From contig NZ_CP023277.1 of NCBI RefSeq assembly GCF_003065385.1, positions 1,768,889 to 1,832,888 of the forward strand: DNA of 64,000 bases. Reading direction: 5' to 3'. Position 1 is the first letter of the stretch. Each line of letters begins with the position of its first letter. The notes beneath the pieces are model-generated. The model was given only the letters and a program-made list of their open reading frames with translations, was not told where the DNA came from and made no database searches. Source of the DNA: Polynucleobacter acidiphobus (GTDB lineage: Bacteria > Pseudomonadota > Gammaproteobacteria > Burkholderiales > Burkholderiaceae). Made by a program: the position numbers and the translations under genes. Below, piece by piece: positions 38,943 to 50,657 of the stretch.

Positions 38943-40075
38943 TGCGCCTCCGCCATCGTCGCAAAATAGGCTCGAACTAAGCGATGGTAGCGCTCATTAT
39001 TGAGTAAGAATGCGTCATGTCCATGCGGCGCATCAATTTCAGCATAGCTCACATCTGCTTTGTTATTAAGTAAGGCTTGCACGATTTCGCGGCTACGATC
39101 GGGCGAAAAACGCCAGTCCGTTGAAAAAATGATGAATAAAAATTTAGCATTAGCATGCGCTAGGGCTTGGCTCAAATCCCCCTGATGACGTTTTGCTGGA
39201 TCAAAATAGTCCAGAGCTCGCGTAATTAACAAATACGTATTGGCATCAAAATACCCAGAGAACTTATCGCCCTGATGGCGCAAATAACTCTCAACGGCAA
39301 ACTCCACATCAAAACTAAAACGATATTCGTCTGGCGCGCCAGCTAAACGTTGCAAATCGCGCCCAAACTTTTCGGCCATATCGTCATCCGAGAGATACGT
39401 AATATGTCCCACCATCCGCGCTAAGCGCAAGCCGCGCTTGGGAACGACCCCATGCTTGTAATAATCGCCCCCATAAAAATCAGGGTCTGACAAAATTGCA
39501 TTGCGCGCAACTTCATTAAATGCGATATTTTGTGCGCTAAGCTTTGGCGTGGAGGCAATCACCACGCAATGGGCAACGCGCTCTGGATATTGAATCGCCC
39601 ATGACATGGCCTGCATACCACCTAGACTACCCCCCATAACCGCCGCAAACTTTTGAATGCCCATTTGATCGGCTAGACGTGCTTGTGCATTGACCCAATC
39701 CTCAACGGTTAGTACCGGAAAACGAGCCCCATAAGGTTCATTGGTTTGTGGATCGATGCTCATCGGGCCCGTTGAGCCAAAACACGAACCAAGATTATTT
39801 ACCCCAATCACAAAAAAGTGATTGGTATCGACTGGCTTACCAGGCCCAACCATATTGTCCCACCAGCCCAACTCATCAGCATTGTCTGGATCAATCCCGG
39901 CAACGTGATGCGATGCATTCAGCGCATGGCAAATCAGAACCGCATTGCTAGCATTTGCATTCAGTCGTCCATAAGTCTCAACAACTAAATCGTATTGATC
40001 AATGCTAGCGCCACTTTGCAACCTTAGCGGTGCATCAAAATGATAGGTTTTCTTTAAAAGATGCAGCTCACTCAT
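38933..40075 (-). CDS. metX: Homoserine O-acetyltransferase/succinyltransferase
   Basis: A 380-residue alpha/beta hydrolase-fold acyltransferase that activates homoserine for methionine synthesis. The nucleophile elbow is [14 protein letters not shown] (Ser about residue 146), with Asp and His in [12 protein letters not shown] and [11 protein letters not shown]. It has [12 protein letters not shown] near the oxyanion region. Whether acetyl- or succinyl-CoA is used cannot be settled by eye. Its ATG overlaps the slmA stop by 4 bp and metW follows. Confidence 0.94.
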   Translation of the reverse strand: MSELHLLKKTYHFDAPLRLQSGASIDQYDLVVETYGRLNANASNAVLICHALNASHHVAGIDPDNADELGWWDNMVGPGKPVDTNHFFVIGVNNLGSCFGSTGPMSIDPQTNEPYGARFPVLTVEDWVNAQARLADQMGIQKFAAVMGGSLGGMQAMSWAIQYPERVAHCVVIASTPKLSAQNIAFNEVARNAILSDPDFYGGDYYKHGVVPKRGLRLARMVGHITYLSDDDMAEKFGRDLQRLAGAPDEYRFSFDVEFAVESYLRHQGDKFSGYFDANTYLLITRALDYFDPAKRHQGDLSQALAHANAKFLFIIFSTDWRFSPDRSREIVQALLNNKADVSYAEIDAPHGHDAFLLNNERYHRLVRAYFATMAEAQCN

Positions 40076-40725
40076 GCAGTAAGCAGAATTCGTAGACTTG
40101 GCTCAATTCCTTCGCTGGGCAACTTCTTAAAACCGCTCCGAGCAAAGCGATGCCAGCGACCAATCACATAACTCATCAGTAGCGCGGACTGCAAGCTGGC
40201 TGTATCGGTAGCCGCTCCATCCTGATGTTGACTTTGTGCAATCCGCAATGATTGCTTTAAGGATGTTTCAACACGATCCAAAACTTGATTGATGCGCTCT
40301 TGTAAGCGCTCGTCCTCCTGCAACAAAGCGTCGCCCAATAAAACACGCACCATGCCAGGATTTTTCTCAGCAAAAACCAAGAGCATTTGCACCATCCCCT
40401 TCACTTGTGCAATGCCCAATTCCTCTTTTTGATTAATCTGATTAATCAGGCCAAAAATGGTTTGCTCGATAAATGCAATTAAACCCTCAAACATTTGCGC
40501 CTTACTAGCAAAATGTCGATAGAGCGCGGCCTCTGAAACGCCGATCTTGGCAGCCAAAGCAGCTGTGGTGACGCGATCGCCGTTTGGGTTTTGCAGCATC
40601 TCGGCCAAAATTTGCAGAATTTGTAAACGACGCTCGCCCGGGCGTGGACGCTTACGAGTCTTGGTCTCGCCCCCGCTAATCTCAGAAGCTGAGTCTTGAT
40701 GAAGAGGGCTACCGCTGCTGTTCAT
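40072..40725 (-). CDS. slmA: Nucleoid occlusion factor SlmA (TetR family)
   Basis: A 217-residue TetR-like DNA-binding protein that blocks Z-ring assembly over the nucleoid. The N-terminus is basic ([19 protein letters not shown]), then the helix-turn-helix [31 protein letters not shown] at about 48-80, as in SlmA. It sits between argB (10 bp upstream) and metX (4-bp overlap), a common Burkholderiales order. A metabolic TetR repressor of metX is a less likely alternative. Confidence 0.87.
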   Translation of the reverse strand: MNSSGSPLHQDSASEISGGETKTRKRPRPGERRLQILQILAEMLQNPNGDRVTTAALAAKIGVSEAALYRHFASKAQMFEGLIAFIEQTIFGLINQINQKEELGIAQVKGMVQMLLVFAEKNPGMVRVLLGDALLQEDERLQERINQVLDRVETSLKQSLRIAQSQHQDGAATDTASLQSALLMSYVIGRWHRFARSGFKKLPSEGIEPSLRILLTA

Positions 40726-40735
40726 GATTATTTTT

Positions 40736-41641
40736 TTATCTAGAACGTATCATGGTACCAAAAGCTTGTTCCGTCAGAATTTCTAAGAGTAGGGAGTGCT
40801 CAATCCGCCCATCAATAATATGGACCGAGTTCACGCCGCTCTTGGCAGCATCTAGTGCAGACGAAATTTTAGGAAGCATACCCCCGGAAATCGTACCGTC
40901 GGCAAATAGTGCATCGATCTCACGTGCACTCAAATCGGTCAAGAGCTTGCCGGATTTATCCATCACGCCCGGTATATTGGTCATCATCACCAATTTCTCA
41001 GCTTTGAGAATTTCGGCCATTTTGCCCGCAACCAAATCCGCATTGATGTTATAAGCTTGACCCTCTTCACTAAAACCAATCGGTGAAATGACTGGAATAA
41101 ATGCATCATCTTGTAAGGCTTTCACCACAGCCGGATTAATCGATTCAATTTCACCGACAAATCCTAAATCGATTGGTGCGCCTGAGGGAGTTTGCTCATT
41201 CGGAACCATCATTTTCTTGGCATGAATCAAACCACCGTCTTTGCCAGTTAAACCAACGGCCTGACCACCAAAATGATTAATTAGCATCACGATGTCCTGC
41301 TGTACCTCGCCGCCCAATACCCACTCAACCACTTCCATGGTCTCTTCATCGGTAACCCGCATTCCCTGAATAAAGGTGCCGGTCTTGCCAATTTTCTTAA
41401 GGGCTTCATCAATTTGCGGGCCACCACCATGAACGACGACCGGGTTCATGCCAACTAGCTTTAGCAAAATCACATCGCGCGCAAAGCTCTCCTTGAGACG
41501 CTCTTCAACCATGGCGTTACCGCCATACTTAATCACAATGGTTTTGCCATGGTATTGCCGAATGTAGGGCAGGGCCTCGGCCAAAATCTCGGCCTTCAAC
41601 AATGGCGGAATGTCGGCGAGTGTTGGTACTGCTTTAGTCAT
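40736..41641 (-). CDS. argB: Acetylglutamate kinase
   Basis: A 301-residue enzyme phosphorylating N-acetylglutamate, the second step of arginine synthesis. Motifs are [11 protein letters not shown] (ATP site Lys), [32 protein letters not shown], and [28 protein letters not shown]. The N-terminal helix ([22 protein letters not shown]) is of the arginine-sensitive hexameric type, so feedback inhibition by arginine is likely. It is between dksA and slmA on one strand. Confidence 0.97.
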   Translation of the reverse strand: MTKAVPTLADIPPLLKAEILAEALPYIRQYHGKTIVIKYGGNAMVEERLKESFARDVILLKLVGMNPVVVHGGGPQIDEALKKIGKTGTFIQGMRVTDEETMEVVEWVLGGEVQQDIVMLINHFGGQAVGLTGKDGGLIHAKKMMVPNEQTPSGAPIDLGFVGEIESINPAVVKALQDDAFIPVISPIGFSEEGQAYNINADLVAGKMAEILKAEKLVMMTNIPGVMDKSGKLLTDLSAREIDALFADGTISGGMLPKISSALDAAKSGVNSVHIIDGRIEHSLLLEILTEQAFGTMIRSR

Positions 41642-41655
41642 GATGAATAGAAATC

Positions 41656-42141
41656 CTATTCACCAAATAACTTTTGGCGCAGCTCACGACGCTCTTGGGC
41701 CTCAAGTGAGAGATTAGCGGTTGGACGAGCGATTAGGCGCGATAAGCCAATCGCCTCACCGGTTTCTTCGCACCATCCATAGTCACCCGACTCAATCCTT
41801 GCTAGCGCTTGCTCAACCTTCTTTAAGAGCTTACGCTCACGATCTCGGGTTCGGAGCTCTAATGCGTGCTCTTCTTCAATCGTCGCCCGATCAGCGGGAT
41901 CGGGGACCAGTATGTTTTCACGTAAGTGCTCAGTCGTTTCGCTAGCGTGCTTCAAAATATCTTCTTTGAGCGTTTGCAATTTGGTGCGAAAGAACTCCAA
42001 CTGAGCGGCATTCATGTAGTCCTTTTCAGACATCTTTAGTAATTCGGCCTCAGTTAGGGGGGCGCCTTTAGCGGACGATCCAGAAGCTTTCTTACTGGGC
42101 TCAGCAGACTTCGCTTTGGTACTCGCTTCTTTTGTCGTCAT
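41656..42141 (-). CDS. dksA: RNA polymerase-binding transcription factor DksA
   Basis: A 161-residue DksA that works with ppGpp at rRNA and amino-acid promoters. ATG at 42141 is preceded by SD AAGGA; an upstream frame extension is ignored. The coiled coil contains the tip motif [24 protein letters not shown]. The zinc region reads [30 protein letters not shown], so three of the four zinc cysteines of E. coli DksA are replaced. As I recall, betaproteobacterial DksAs commonly have this form. The about 184-bp leader holds an inverted repeat TAAAAGT/ACTTTTA (42211-42235) of unknown role. Confidence 0.94.
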   Translation of the reverse strand: MTTKEASTKAKSAEPSKKASGSSAKGAPLTEAELLKMSEKDYMNAAQLEFFRTKLQTLKEDILKHASETTEHLRENILVPDPADRATIEEEHALELRTRDRERKLLKKVEQALARIESGDYGWCEETGEAIGLSRLIARPTANLSLEAQERRELRQKLFGE

Positions 42142-42325
42142 GGTTTTTCCTTCGCTCCAAATAATCAACACCTTAAACCCCAGGGCAATATCGCCAATCA
42201 GGGTTACTACTAAAAGTCACTTAATTGCACTTTTAAGGGAGCATTATTACGCTTTCTATAAAAGTTTCAATGGCTATTTAAATACAACCGTGGCGGCGCA
42301 TTGTACAGTAATTCAATTAATTCAA

Positions 42326-43378
42326 TTAGTTAGCCAAGCAGCCTTCCAAACCGGCCAGCAAAGTATCTTTTGGCAGATCAATTCCAATGAATACCATCCG
42401 AGTTTGTTTAGCCTCTGCCCCCCATGGGCCAGCCAAATCACTACCCATCATTTCATGAACGCCCTGAAGAACCACCTTGCGGGCTGAACCCTTCACATAC
42501 AAGACGCCTTTGTAGCGCAACATCTTCTCCCCAAATACAGATAAGACGCCCCCCAAAAAATCCTCCAACTTGCGGTGATCGAACGGTTTATCGCTTTTAA
42601 AAACAAATGATTGAATCCGATCGGTATGCCCATGGTGGTTGTGATGATTGTGGCCATGGCCATGGTGATGCTCATGATCGTGGTGGTGATCGTGACCACA
42701 TTCGCTGTGATCGTGATCATCCTCTTCCAAAAAATGGGGATCAATATCGAGCTTGGCATTTAAATTAAATCCCCGCAAATCCAAGACGGAATCGAGCGGT
42801 ACCACGCCCTTTGTAATCGTTTGGATGGGTGCTCTTGGGTTCATATGCATCAACCGATTTTTTAGAGCCGCAATTTCTTCTGGGCTCGTAAGGTCTGTTT
42901 TAGTAATAAAGATGCGATCGGCAAAGCCAACTTGGCGCTGAACTTCCTCGTGCTCATTAAGCTGTTTCTGTCCATGCTTAGCATCGACAAGGGTAACAAC
43001 GGCATCTAACACGTAATGATTAGCAATGTCATCATCAATGAAAAACGTTTGCGCAACCGGACCGGGGTTTGCCACACCAGTCGTTTCAATGACCACATGG
43101 TCAAACTGAATTTTTTTACTCTTACGCTGCTCCCATAGCTGATTTAATGCTTCAACTAAATCGCCTCGAATCGAACAGCACACGCAGCCATTGCTCATTT
43201 GCACAATTTGCTCTTGCGTATCTTGAACTAGGATATCGTTATCGATATTTTCTTCACCAAACTCGTTTTCAATCACAGCAATTTTTTTGCCATGCTCACC
43301 GGTCAAAATGTGTTTTAACAAAGTGGTCTTACCACTGCCCAAAAATCCCGTGAGAATCGTTACTGGTATTAATGCCAT
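42326..43378 (-). CDS. CobW/YjiA-family metal chaperone GTPase
   Basis: A 350-residue G3E GTPase. The P-loop GFLGSGKTT is at 11-19, the metal-binding CXCC motif GCVCCS at 64-69, the switch DHVVIETTG near 93-101, and TKTDL near 159-163. A histidine/aspartate-rich segment (about 221-252, with some 18 His) precedes the CobW C-terminal domain (RKLEDFLGGVL). Such proteins deliver zinc or another metal to client enzymes; the His-rich loop suggests zinc buffering. No Zur-type operator was recognised near it. Confidence 0.9.
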   Translation of the reverse strand: MALIPVTILTGFLGSGKTTLLKHILTGEHGKKIAVIENEFGEENIDNDILVQDTQEQIVQMSNGCVCCSIRGDLVEALNQLWEQRKSKKIQFDHVVIETTGVANPGPVAQTFFIDDDIANHYVLDAVVTLVDAKHGQKQLNEHEEVQRQVGFADRIFITKTDLTSPEEIAALKNRLMHMNPRAPIQTITKGVVPLDSVLDLRGFNLNAKLDIDPHFLEEDDHDHSECGHDHHHDHEHHHGHGHNHHNHHGHTDRIQSFVFKSDKPFDHRKLEDFLGGVLSVFGEKMLRYKGVLYVKGSARKVVLQGVHEMMGSDLAGPWGAEAKQTRMVFIGIDLPKDTLLAGLEGCLAN

Positions 43379-43425
43379 CGTGATGTCATTTCTTAAAAAG
43401 AATGTTTAAACAAGTATCTTACCGA

Positions 43426-44634
43426 TTATTGGGTGCGTTGGAGTAGCAATCCTTTAAGGTATTCCCCTTCCGGAAAACTAGCCAGAACTGGATGATCCAA
43501 TCCCGCTGCCAAACGCCGCAGGATTCGATAATTCGTTTCTTGATCTTGCATATGTGACAAGGCCTCACTAACGGATGAAGTGATCATTTGCTCAAAATGC
43601 TCGAGGCTAACAGCGCCTGAGCAAGAAAATGTGAATAGCAGGCCGCCCGGATTGAGTAATTGCAAGGCAGCGCGATTAATCTCTTTATAGGCCTTTAAGG
43701 CACGCTCAAGATGCTGAGCCGAAGGCGCAAACTTTGGGGGATCTAAGACGATTAAATCAAATTTTTCCTGAGCGCCCCGCAGTTCTCGAAGGGTAGCAAA
43801 GGCATCGGCATCATGCCAGGTAGCCAATTCCGAAGAATAGCCATTCATTGCCATTTGACGCTGTGCCAAGGCCAAGGCATCGCCAGATGAATCAACTGAC
43901 ATCACGCTCTTTGCTCCTCCTTGCAAAGCCGCCAAAGAGAATCCACCGGTGTAGCAAAACATATTGAGCACTCGGCGATTGCTTGCAAGCTCAGACACCA
44001 TCTTGCGGTTATCGCGCTGATCAATATAAAAACCGGTCTTATGACCTCCTAGCACATCGATTCCATACTGAACCCCATGCTCATTGACCGAAATGAGCTC
44101 ACCGTCATGGTCGCCAGACAAAATACCGCTCTGCTCTGCTAATCCCTCTCGAGCTCGCACTGCAGCATCCGAGCGCTCGACCATCAAGGAGCACTGGGTT
44201 TGCTCTTGTAAGGCGCTGATGATGGCATCTCGCCAATATTCCACGCCTGCACTCAGAAACTGGCAAACAATCACCCGATCATACTGGTCAACAATCAGGC
44301 CGGGTAAGCCATCGGCCTCCCCAGCAATTAATCGAATCGCATTTGTGCCTCGTATCCATTGCTGCCGATGCTGTATCGCTGCACTAATTTTGCGCTTAAA
44401 AAAGGCGTGATCAATGGCTTCGGTTTCATTCCACGACCAAATGCGCACACGGATCTTCGACAGCGGGCTATAGGCCCCTTTTGCAATCCAGCGGCCATCT
44501 TGACTAAGGATCTGAACCGTTGCACCTGCTTTGGGCTTTCCATCAACCCTCTTGATCGCGGTTGCATACACCCAAGGGTGCCTCCGCACTATGGGGCGCT
44601 CCTTACCCGCCTCAAGAATAATGTTGCAGTTCAC
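43426..44634 (-). CDS. RlmI-like 23S rRNA cytosine methyltransferase
   Basis: A 402-residue class I SAM methyltransferase with an N-terminal PUA domain (RRHPWVYATAIKRVDGKPKAGATVQILSQDG, residues about 18-48). The catalytic domain has RVLNMFCYTGGFSLAALQGGAKSVMSVDSS (SAM site) and DPPKFAPS, then FTFSCSGAVS with a Cys suited to m5C chemistry. This matches RlmI/YccW, which methylates C1962 of 23S rRNA. The start GTG 44634 overlaps the xerC stop by 4 bp. Confidence 0.88.
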   Translation of the reverse strand: MNCNIILEAGKERPIVRRHPWVYATAIKRVDGKPKAGATVQILSQDGRWIAKGAYSPLSKIRVRIWSWNETEAIDHAFFKRKISAAIQHRQQWIRGTNAIRLIAGEADGLPGLIVDQYDRVIVCQFLSAGVEYWRDAIISALQEQTQCSLMVERSDAAVRAREGLAEQSGILSGDHDGELISVNEHGVQYGIDVLGGHKTGFYIDQRDNRKMVSELASNRRVLNMFCYTGGFSLAALQGGAKSVMSVDSSGDALALAQRQMAMNGYSSELATWHDADAFATLRELRGAQEKFDLIVLDPPKFAPSAQHLERALKAYKEINRAALQLLNPGGLLFTFSCSGAVSLEHFEQMITSSVSEALSHMQDQETNYRILRRLAAGLDHPVLASFPEGEYLKGLLLQRTQ

Positions 44635-45587
44635 GTTTTATTACCCTTCACTTTGGCGCGTGGGTGAGCATTGTCATAGGCTTTTGCTAAATGCTGAAAA
44701 TCCAAGGCGGTATAAATTTGCGTACTGGCAATACTGGCGTGTCCTAACATTTCTTGCACGGCTCGCAAGTCATGGGACGATTGCAGAACATGGCTAGCAA
44801 AACTGTGGCGCATCATGTGTGGATGTACATGGGTAGGCAAACCAGCCCGAATGGCCATCGACCTCAAACGGGCCTGCACGGTGCGTGGCGCAAGACGCCT
44901 ACCCTGAATCGATACAAATAAAGCCTGCTCATCCTGCAACGTTAATAAAGCGCGTTGCGATTTCCAACGCTGCAATGCCTCCATGGCGGGCTTTCCAACT
45001 GGAATGGTCCTGCGCTTATTGCCCTTACCAAGAACCGAAACCTCGCTTGCACTCCAATCAATCCAACCTAAAGAATCTCGACTTGGCTCACTATCTAACC
45101 CTAACAGCTCTGATAGGCGCAAGCCCGATGAATACAAAAGTTCGATCAAAGCATGATCACGACTCAACTCCCACTCTTCATTTTCTGCCGCCTCTTTAGC
45201 GGCAAACTCAATGAGGGCCAGTGCTTGTTCTACCGATAATGCCTTCGGTAGCAACTTACTGCGCTTGGGGGCTTTGATATCGGCGACGGGGTTTGATCCA
45301 AGACCAAGCTGACCTTTACTTTCCAATAAGAGCCAGTCATAAAAACCGCGCCATGCCGATAAAACTCGAGCAATCGATCGTGCAGATAGCCCCTTGGCGT
45401 GAAGCGTTGCGGTCCAACGACGAATGAGTGCATGATTAATTTGATCAATTGCACACTTCTCAAGTTGTGCATTCTCGTAGAGAATTTTTAAATCAGCGCG
45501 ATACGCTTTAATCGTATGAACCGATAATTGCCGCACAACATGCAAGTTATATAGGTAGGCCTCGATCTTCGCCGAGAGAGTGTCCAC
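44631..45587 (-). CDS. xerC: Tyrosine recombinase XerC
   Basis: A 318-residue site-specific recombinase that, with XerD, resolves chromosome dimers at dif. Catalytic residues are Arg in SSGLRLSELLGL, Lys in LGKGNKRRTIP, HMMRHSFASH (His-x-x-Arg), GHASI and Tyr in STQIYTALD. The N-terminal SAM-like core-binding domain begins around KIEAYLYNLHVVRQLS. The start is probably GTG at 45587. The upstream neighbour encodes a DUF484 protein, the usual xerC partner, so this is the housekeeping XerC and not an integron or phage integrase. Confidence 0.93.
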   Translation of the reverse strand: MDTLSAKIEAYLYNLHVVRQLSVHTIKAYRADLKILYENAQLEKCAIDQINHALIRRWTATLHAKGLSARSIARVLSAWRGFYDWLLLESKGQLGLGSNPVADIKAPKRSKLLPKALSVEQALALIEFAAKEAAENEEWELSRDHALIELLYSSGLRLSELLGLDSEPSRDSLGWIDWSASEVSVLGKGNKRRTIPVGKPAMEALQRWKSQRALLTLQDEQALFVSIQGRRLAPRTVQARLRSMAIRAGLPTHVHPHMMRHSFASHVLQSSHDLRAVQEMLGHASIASTQIYTALDFQHLAKAYDNAHPRAKVKGNKT

Positions 45588-45607
45588 AATCGTGTGCTTA
45601 TTTGTGC

Positions 45608-46246
45608 TTAAGCGGCAACCCGCCGCAACGCTGCTGCAGCTAAACCAGCAATTTGTCTTAAATAAAACACGCCCATGTCCTCTGTAAAACGTTCACCGTC
45701 TTTGCTAAGAAGTGCTAAGCCGGCAAAGCGATTTTGCTCCAACGGTATTGCTAATACAGCAATGCTCTGCCAATCATGATTGCCTTGCAAATGGACTAAC
45801 TTTTCTTTAAACACATCTGGACATTTCGCGAAGGGCTGGCAAATGGGGTGCTCTAACAATGCCTCAAACGCAGGATCAACTGGTAATACTTTACAAACCT
45901 CGACCTCAAAGACAGAGGAAAGACCGGTTTCAATCGCACCATTTACTTGCTGGCTATCTTGCGCCTCAATGAGCTTTTGTAACCAAGCAACCATTGCTAC
46001 TTGGGTCTTGTCATTACGACTGCCAAAACGTAGCATTTCGTTTAAGCGTGAATTAAGTTCTTGGTTTTGTGAGCGTAGCAAATGCATTTGTCGCTCTTGC
46101 AACGAAATAGCTCGATCGCTATTGGGATCTTTTAGGCGCACTTCTTGCAAGACCTCAGCATGGCGCTCAAAAAATCCTGGGCAAGCTTTTAGCCATTGGG
46201 CCACTAAGGCTTCTTGTTCATCCTGACTAAGCTCGGTAGCACTCAT
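45608..46246 (-). CDS. DUF484 family protein
   Basis: A 212-residue cytoplasmic protein. The DUF484 start is recognisable (VAQWLKACPGFFERHAEVLQEV), then SLQERQMHLLRSQNQELNSRLNEML, a short coiled coil (about 50-75), then a GAF-like half ending with FLRQIAGLAAAALRR-like text. It lies 20 bp upstream of xerC, the typical DUF484-xerC pair, and 8 bp after gatB. The biochemical role is unknown. Confidence 0.88.
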   Translation of the reverse strand: MSATELSQDEQEALVAQWLKACPGFFERHAEVLQEVRLKDPNSDRAISLQERQMHLLRSQNQELNSRLNEMLRFGSRNDKTQVAMVAWLQKLIEAQDSQQVNGAIETGLSSVFEVEVCKVLPVDPAFEALLEHPICQPFAKCPDVFKEKLVHLQGNHDWQSIAVLAIPLEQNRFAGLALLSKDGERFTEDMGVFYLRQIAGLAAAALRRVAA

Positions 46247-46254
46247 TTCATTTC

Positions 46255-47730
46255 CTATCCACTTTGTAATTTCTTGCGCAGTAACTCATTGAGTTGCTGA
46301 GGATTTGCTTTGCCTTGCGAGGCTTTCATCACCTGGCCAATTAAGGCGTTAAAGGCTTTCTCTTTGCCAGACTTAAACTCTTCAACAGATTTTGGATTGG
46401 CCTGTAACACCCCATTAACGAGGGCCTCTAAGGCACCAATATCGGTTATTTGCTTTAACCCCCGCTGCTCAATCATTTCATCAATCGCGATGGCTGGTTT
46501 CTTGGCGAGCGCATCCTCCCAAATTAAGATGAATATCTCTTTTGCAATCTTGTTAGAAATCGTTCCGTCTAAAGAACGATTAAGTAGTGCCTCGATCTGA
46601 GCAATATCAATTGGTAATTGATGGGCGGATAAATTCGAGCGATTTAGGGCCGAGGCCAAATCACCAGCAATGAAGTTCGCAATGGTCTTGGCGTGTTTTG
46701 CGCCTAAACGGCGGACCAGCTCCATAAATAAATCGGCTGTGGCTCGATCCTGGCTGAGGATCTGACTATCGTAAGGACTAAGTCCGTATTCGGATTGCCA
46801 CTGCGCGCGTAGCGTGGCTGGTAATGCTGGCATACCAGCACGAATTTCTTCAATCCAATCCGCATGAATGACGAGGGGTAATAAATCAGGGTCTGGGAAA
46901 TACCGATAATCTTGAGCGTCTTCTTTACTGCGCATGCTGCGAGTCTCTTGAAGATCCGGGTCGTATAAACGCGTCTCCTGAATGACTATACCGCCATCTT
47001 CAATCAGTTCAATTTGGCGACGCACTTCATACTGAATGGCCTCTTCTAAGAATCGGAAAGAATTTAGATTCTTAATTTCGCAGCGCGTTCCGAATTCAGT
47101 TTGTCCCATCGGTCGCACCGATACATTGGCGTCGCATCGAAACGATCCTTCTTGCATATTGCCATCGCAGACCCCTAGCCACACCACTAAGCCATGAAGG
47201 GCTTTCGCATAAGCAACCGCCTCAGCAGCGCTGCGCATCACCGGCTCGGTGACGATCTCTAGAAGAGGAGTGCCGGCTCGATTTAAATCAATCCCGCTAG
47301 CTGGTTCGCCATGGGGGCCAATAAAGTTCTCGTGAACGGATTTGCCAGCATCTTCCTCTAGGTGGGCTCGAGTTAGCTCAACCACCTTGGTCTGACCATC
47401 GACAACGATTTCAATTTGTCCGCCGACGACCACCGGTATCTCATATTGACTAATTTGATAGCCCTTAGGCAGATCAGGATAAAAATAATTTTTACGAGCA
47501 AAAATACTGCGCGGAGAAATCTGGGCACCAATCGCCAAACCAAAACGAATCGCGTGCTCAACCGCTTGACGATTTAAAACTGGCAACACCCCTGGTAGCG
47601 CTAAATCAACAGCACACGCTTGGGTATTTGGCTGGGCACCAAATTGCGTACTCGCCCCACTAAATATTTTGGACTGTGTTAGCAGTTGCGTATGGGTCTC
47701 GAGACCAATGACAATTTCCCACTTCATCAT
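46255..47730 (-). CDS. gatB: Asp/Glu-tRNA amidotransferase subunit B
   Basis: A 491-residue kinase subunit of GatCAB, which binds misacylated Glu-tRNA-Gln or Asp-tRNA-Asn and activates the side chain. [22 protein letters not shown] is the canonical start. [32 protein letters not shown] and the C-terminal YqeY-like tail domain (about 330-490) are present. Two adjacent ATGs start it, overlapping the gatA stop. The presence of GatCAB suggests indirect aminoacylation for Gln and/or Asn. Confidence 0.97.
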   Translation of the reverse strand: MMKWEIVIGLETHTQLLTQSKIFSGASTQFGAQPNTQACAVDLALPGVLPVLNRQAVEHAIRFGLAIGAQISPRSIFARKNYFYPDLPKGYQISQYEIPVVVGGQIEIVVDGQTKVVELTRAHLEEDAGKSVHENFIGPHGEPASGIDLNRAGTPLLEIVTEPVMRSAAEAVAYAKALHGLVVWLGVCDGNMQEGSFRCDANVSVRPMGQTEFGTRCEIKNLNSFRFLEEAIQYEVRRQIELIEDGGIVIQETRLYDPDLQETRSMRSKEDAQDYRYFPDPDLLPLVIHADWIEEIRAGMPALPATLRAQWQSEYGLSPYDSQILSQDRATADLFMELVRRLGAKHAKTIANFIAGDLASALNRSNLSAHQLPIDIAQIEALLNRSLDGTISNKIAKEIFILIWEDALAKKPAIAIDEMIEQRGLKQITDIGALEALVNGVLQANPKSVEEFKSGKEKAFNALIGQVMKASQGKANPQQLNELLRKKLQSG

Positions 47731-49238
47731 GCCACCCCTTCGGGTCTGCGCAAATGCCAGTCGCTTGCTTGCTGATACTGGTGCGCAACTTGCAATAGAC
47801 GCGCCTCAGAGAAATAATTTCCGATCAATTGCATTCCAATCGGCAGCCCATCGCCCGAAAATCCACAGGGTGCGCTCATCGCTGGCAAGCCTGCCAAATT
47901 CGCTGACAGGGTATAAATATCTTCTAAGTACATCTGCAAGGGATCTTTGGTCTTTTCACCCAGGCCCCAAGCAACATCAGGGGCTACAGGCCCTAAAATC
48001 ACATCGCACCGGGTAAAAGCCTGTGCAAAGTCTGCCGCAATGATGCGACGAATCTTTTGAGCTTGCAAATAGTAAGCATCGTAATAGCCGTGCGATAAGA
48101 CATAACTACCAATCAAAATGCGCCGCTTCACCTCCGCACCAAAACCTTCGCTGCGGGAACGTTGATACATTTCCAATAAATCAGAGTACTCGCTCGTACG
48201 ATGGCCATAACGCACCCCGTCGTAACGACTCAAGTTGCTCGATGCTTCAGCGGGAGCTAAAACGTAATACACCGGGATCGATAACTTCGTTTTAGGCAAA
48301 CTCACTTCGGTAATAGCAGCCCCCAAGGATTGAAGTACCTCTTTAGCAACCAGTACCGCTTGCGCTACATCCTGCGACAGACCCTCGGAAAAAAATTCCT
48401 TTGGCAAGCCGATGCGCAATCCCAACAGCGGTTTTTTAGGATCTTCGCCAGACCAGGCTTGACTCAGAAAACGTCCGTAGTCTTCGCCGCTATCAGCAAG
48501 GGATGTTGAATCGCGCGGATCGTGCTTCGACATGGCGCTCAGTAACAGAGCGCAATCCTCAGCGGTTTTTCCAATTGGGCCTGCCTGGTCCAGTGAGGAA
48601 GCATAAGCAATCATGCCGTATCGCGAAACACGACCGTAAGTTGGCTTAATCCCTGTCAGGCCACAAAATGCGGCGGGCTGCCGAATCGATCCACCGGTAT
48701 CGGTCCCAGTAGCGATTGGCGCCAATCCGGCGGCAACGGCGACCGCCGAACCACCCGAAGATCCCCCCGAGACCCGTTGTGCATTCCACGGATTAAGTGC
48801 AGGCCCAAATGCAGAGTTCTCATTGGAAGAGCCCATCGCAAACTCATCCATATTGGTTTTGCCTAGGCACACCATACCTGCAGCCTTTGGATTCTCTGCG
48901 TCTGGCAAGCCCAAACTTGCTACCACGGCTGCATCAAAGGGGCTTTTATAGCCCGCCAACATTTTGGAAGCGGCTGTCGTGACCCACTCTTTGGTCACGA
49001 AAACATCTTTGTGGGCAATCGGAATTCCGGTTAAAGGTCCTGCAAGCCCTTGTGATATCAGCTGATCAGCGCGTCTGGCCTGCTCTCGCGTCTGATCTGG
49101 CAAAACATCGAGATAGGCGTTTAGATGCTGGTATTTTGTCATCCGCTCAAGAAAGAATTCACATAACTCTAAGCTTGATATTTCTTTATTAATCAATGAC
49201 TTAGATAAACTTTGCAGGGTTTGGTGCTGCCAATTCAT
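47727..49238 (-). CDS. gatA: Asp/Glu-tRNA amidotransferase subunit A
   Basis: The 503-residue amidase subunit of GatCAB, releasing ammonia from glutamine. The Ser-cisSer-Lys triad is visible: Lys in IAHKDVF, cis-Ser in [15 protein letters not shown], and the nucleophile Ser in [15 protein letters not shown] at 49238 is chosen because it overlaps the gatC stop as ATGA and gives the normal MNWQHQ N-terminus. A longer upstream reading is just antisense extension through gatC. Confidence 0.97.
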   Translation of the reverse strand: MNWQHQTLQSLSKSLINKEISSLELCEFFLERMTKYQHLNAYLDVLPDQTREQARRADQLISQGLAGPLTGIPIAHKDVFVTKEWVTTAASKMLAGYKSPFDAAVVASLGLPDAENPKAAGMVCLGKTNMDEFAMGSSNENSAFGPALNPWNAQRVSGGSSGGSAVAVAAGLAPIATGTDTGGSIRQPAAFCGLTGIKPTYGRVSRYGMIAYASSLDQAGPIGKTAEDCALLLSAMSKHDPRDSTSLADSGEDYGRFLSQAWSGEDPKKPLLGLRIGLPKEFFSEGLSQDVAQAVLVAKEVLQSLGAAITEVSLPKTKLSIPVYYVLAPAEASSNLSRYDGVRYGHRTSEYSDLLEMYQRSRSEGFGAEVKRRILIGSYVLSHGYYDAYYLQAQKIRRIIAADFAQAFTRCDVILGPVAPDVAWGLGEKTKDPLQMYLEDIYTLSANLAGLPAMSAPCGFSGDGLPIGMQLIGNYFSEARLLQVAHQYQQASDWHLRRPEGVA

Positions 49239-49528
49239 TCGATCACTCTCGGGACTAAAAAGTAGCCCTCGGCTTGCGCGGGTGCGTTCGCCATATTCAC
49301 TTCGCGCGCATTTACCTCGGTGCATGCGTCAGGCCGTAAAGGCTGAGCCAAATCTTCTATAAATAAAATGGGGTGGGGCAAAGGCTCAATCTGCTCGGTA
49401 TTGACTGCTTGCATTTGTTCGACGAGAGCGAAAACGGCCTCCAATTGTGGCAATACTGCCTCGGCCTCTGAGGCGCTTAATTGCAAGCGAGAGAGCTTAG
49501 CTATGCGGTGAACTTCATATATATCCAT
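49235..49528 (-). CDS. gatC: Asp/Glu-tRNA amidotransferase subunit C
   Basis: A 97-residue small subunit that stabilises GatA on GatB. It has [18 protein letters not shown] at the N-terminus and LRPDACTE in the C-terminal half, both typical. It is the first gene of gatCAB. The 62-bp gap to the divergent mreB start must hold both promoters. Confidence 0.92.
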   Translation of the reverse strand: MDIYEVHRIAKLSRLQLSASEAEAVLPQLEAVFALVEQMQAVNTEQIEPLPHPILFIEDLAQPLRPDACTEVNAREVNMANAPAQAEGYFLVPRVIE

Positions 49529-49566
49529 GGGGTGCTAGAGTATCATTTCATCTTTAAGCTAATTAA

Positions 49567-50634
<1,068 letters not shown>

Positions 50635-50657
50635 GCGGCTAAAAGCCGAAGCGGGCT

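Noticed and set aside
41656..42141. DksA zinc finger lacking three cysteines read as a damaged gene
   Set aside because: The rest of the protein is intact and I recall the same cysteine-poor form as normal in related betaproteobacteria.
42620..42720. Short tandem-like ATG/GTG-rich repeats
   Set aside because: They are His/Asp codons of the metal-binding loop of the CobW-type GTPase, not a DNA repeat element or CRISPR.
44631..45587. Tyrosine recombinase as a sign of a mobile element
   Set aside because: It pairs with a DUF484 gene and has the XerC pattern. No attachment-site repeats or cargo genes are visible around it.
49238..49325. N-terminal extension of gatA
   Set aside because: It only reads through gatC in another frame. 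The ATG overlapping the gatC stop gives the family's normal N-terminus.
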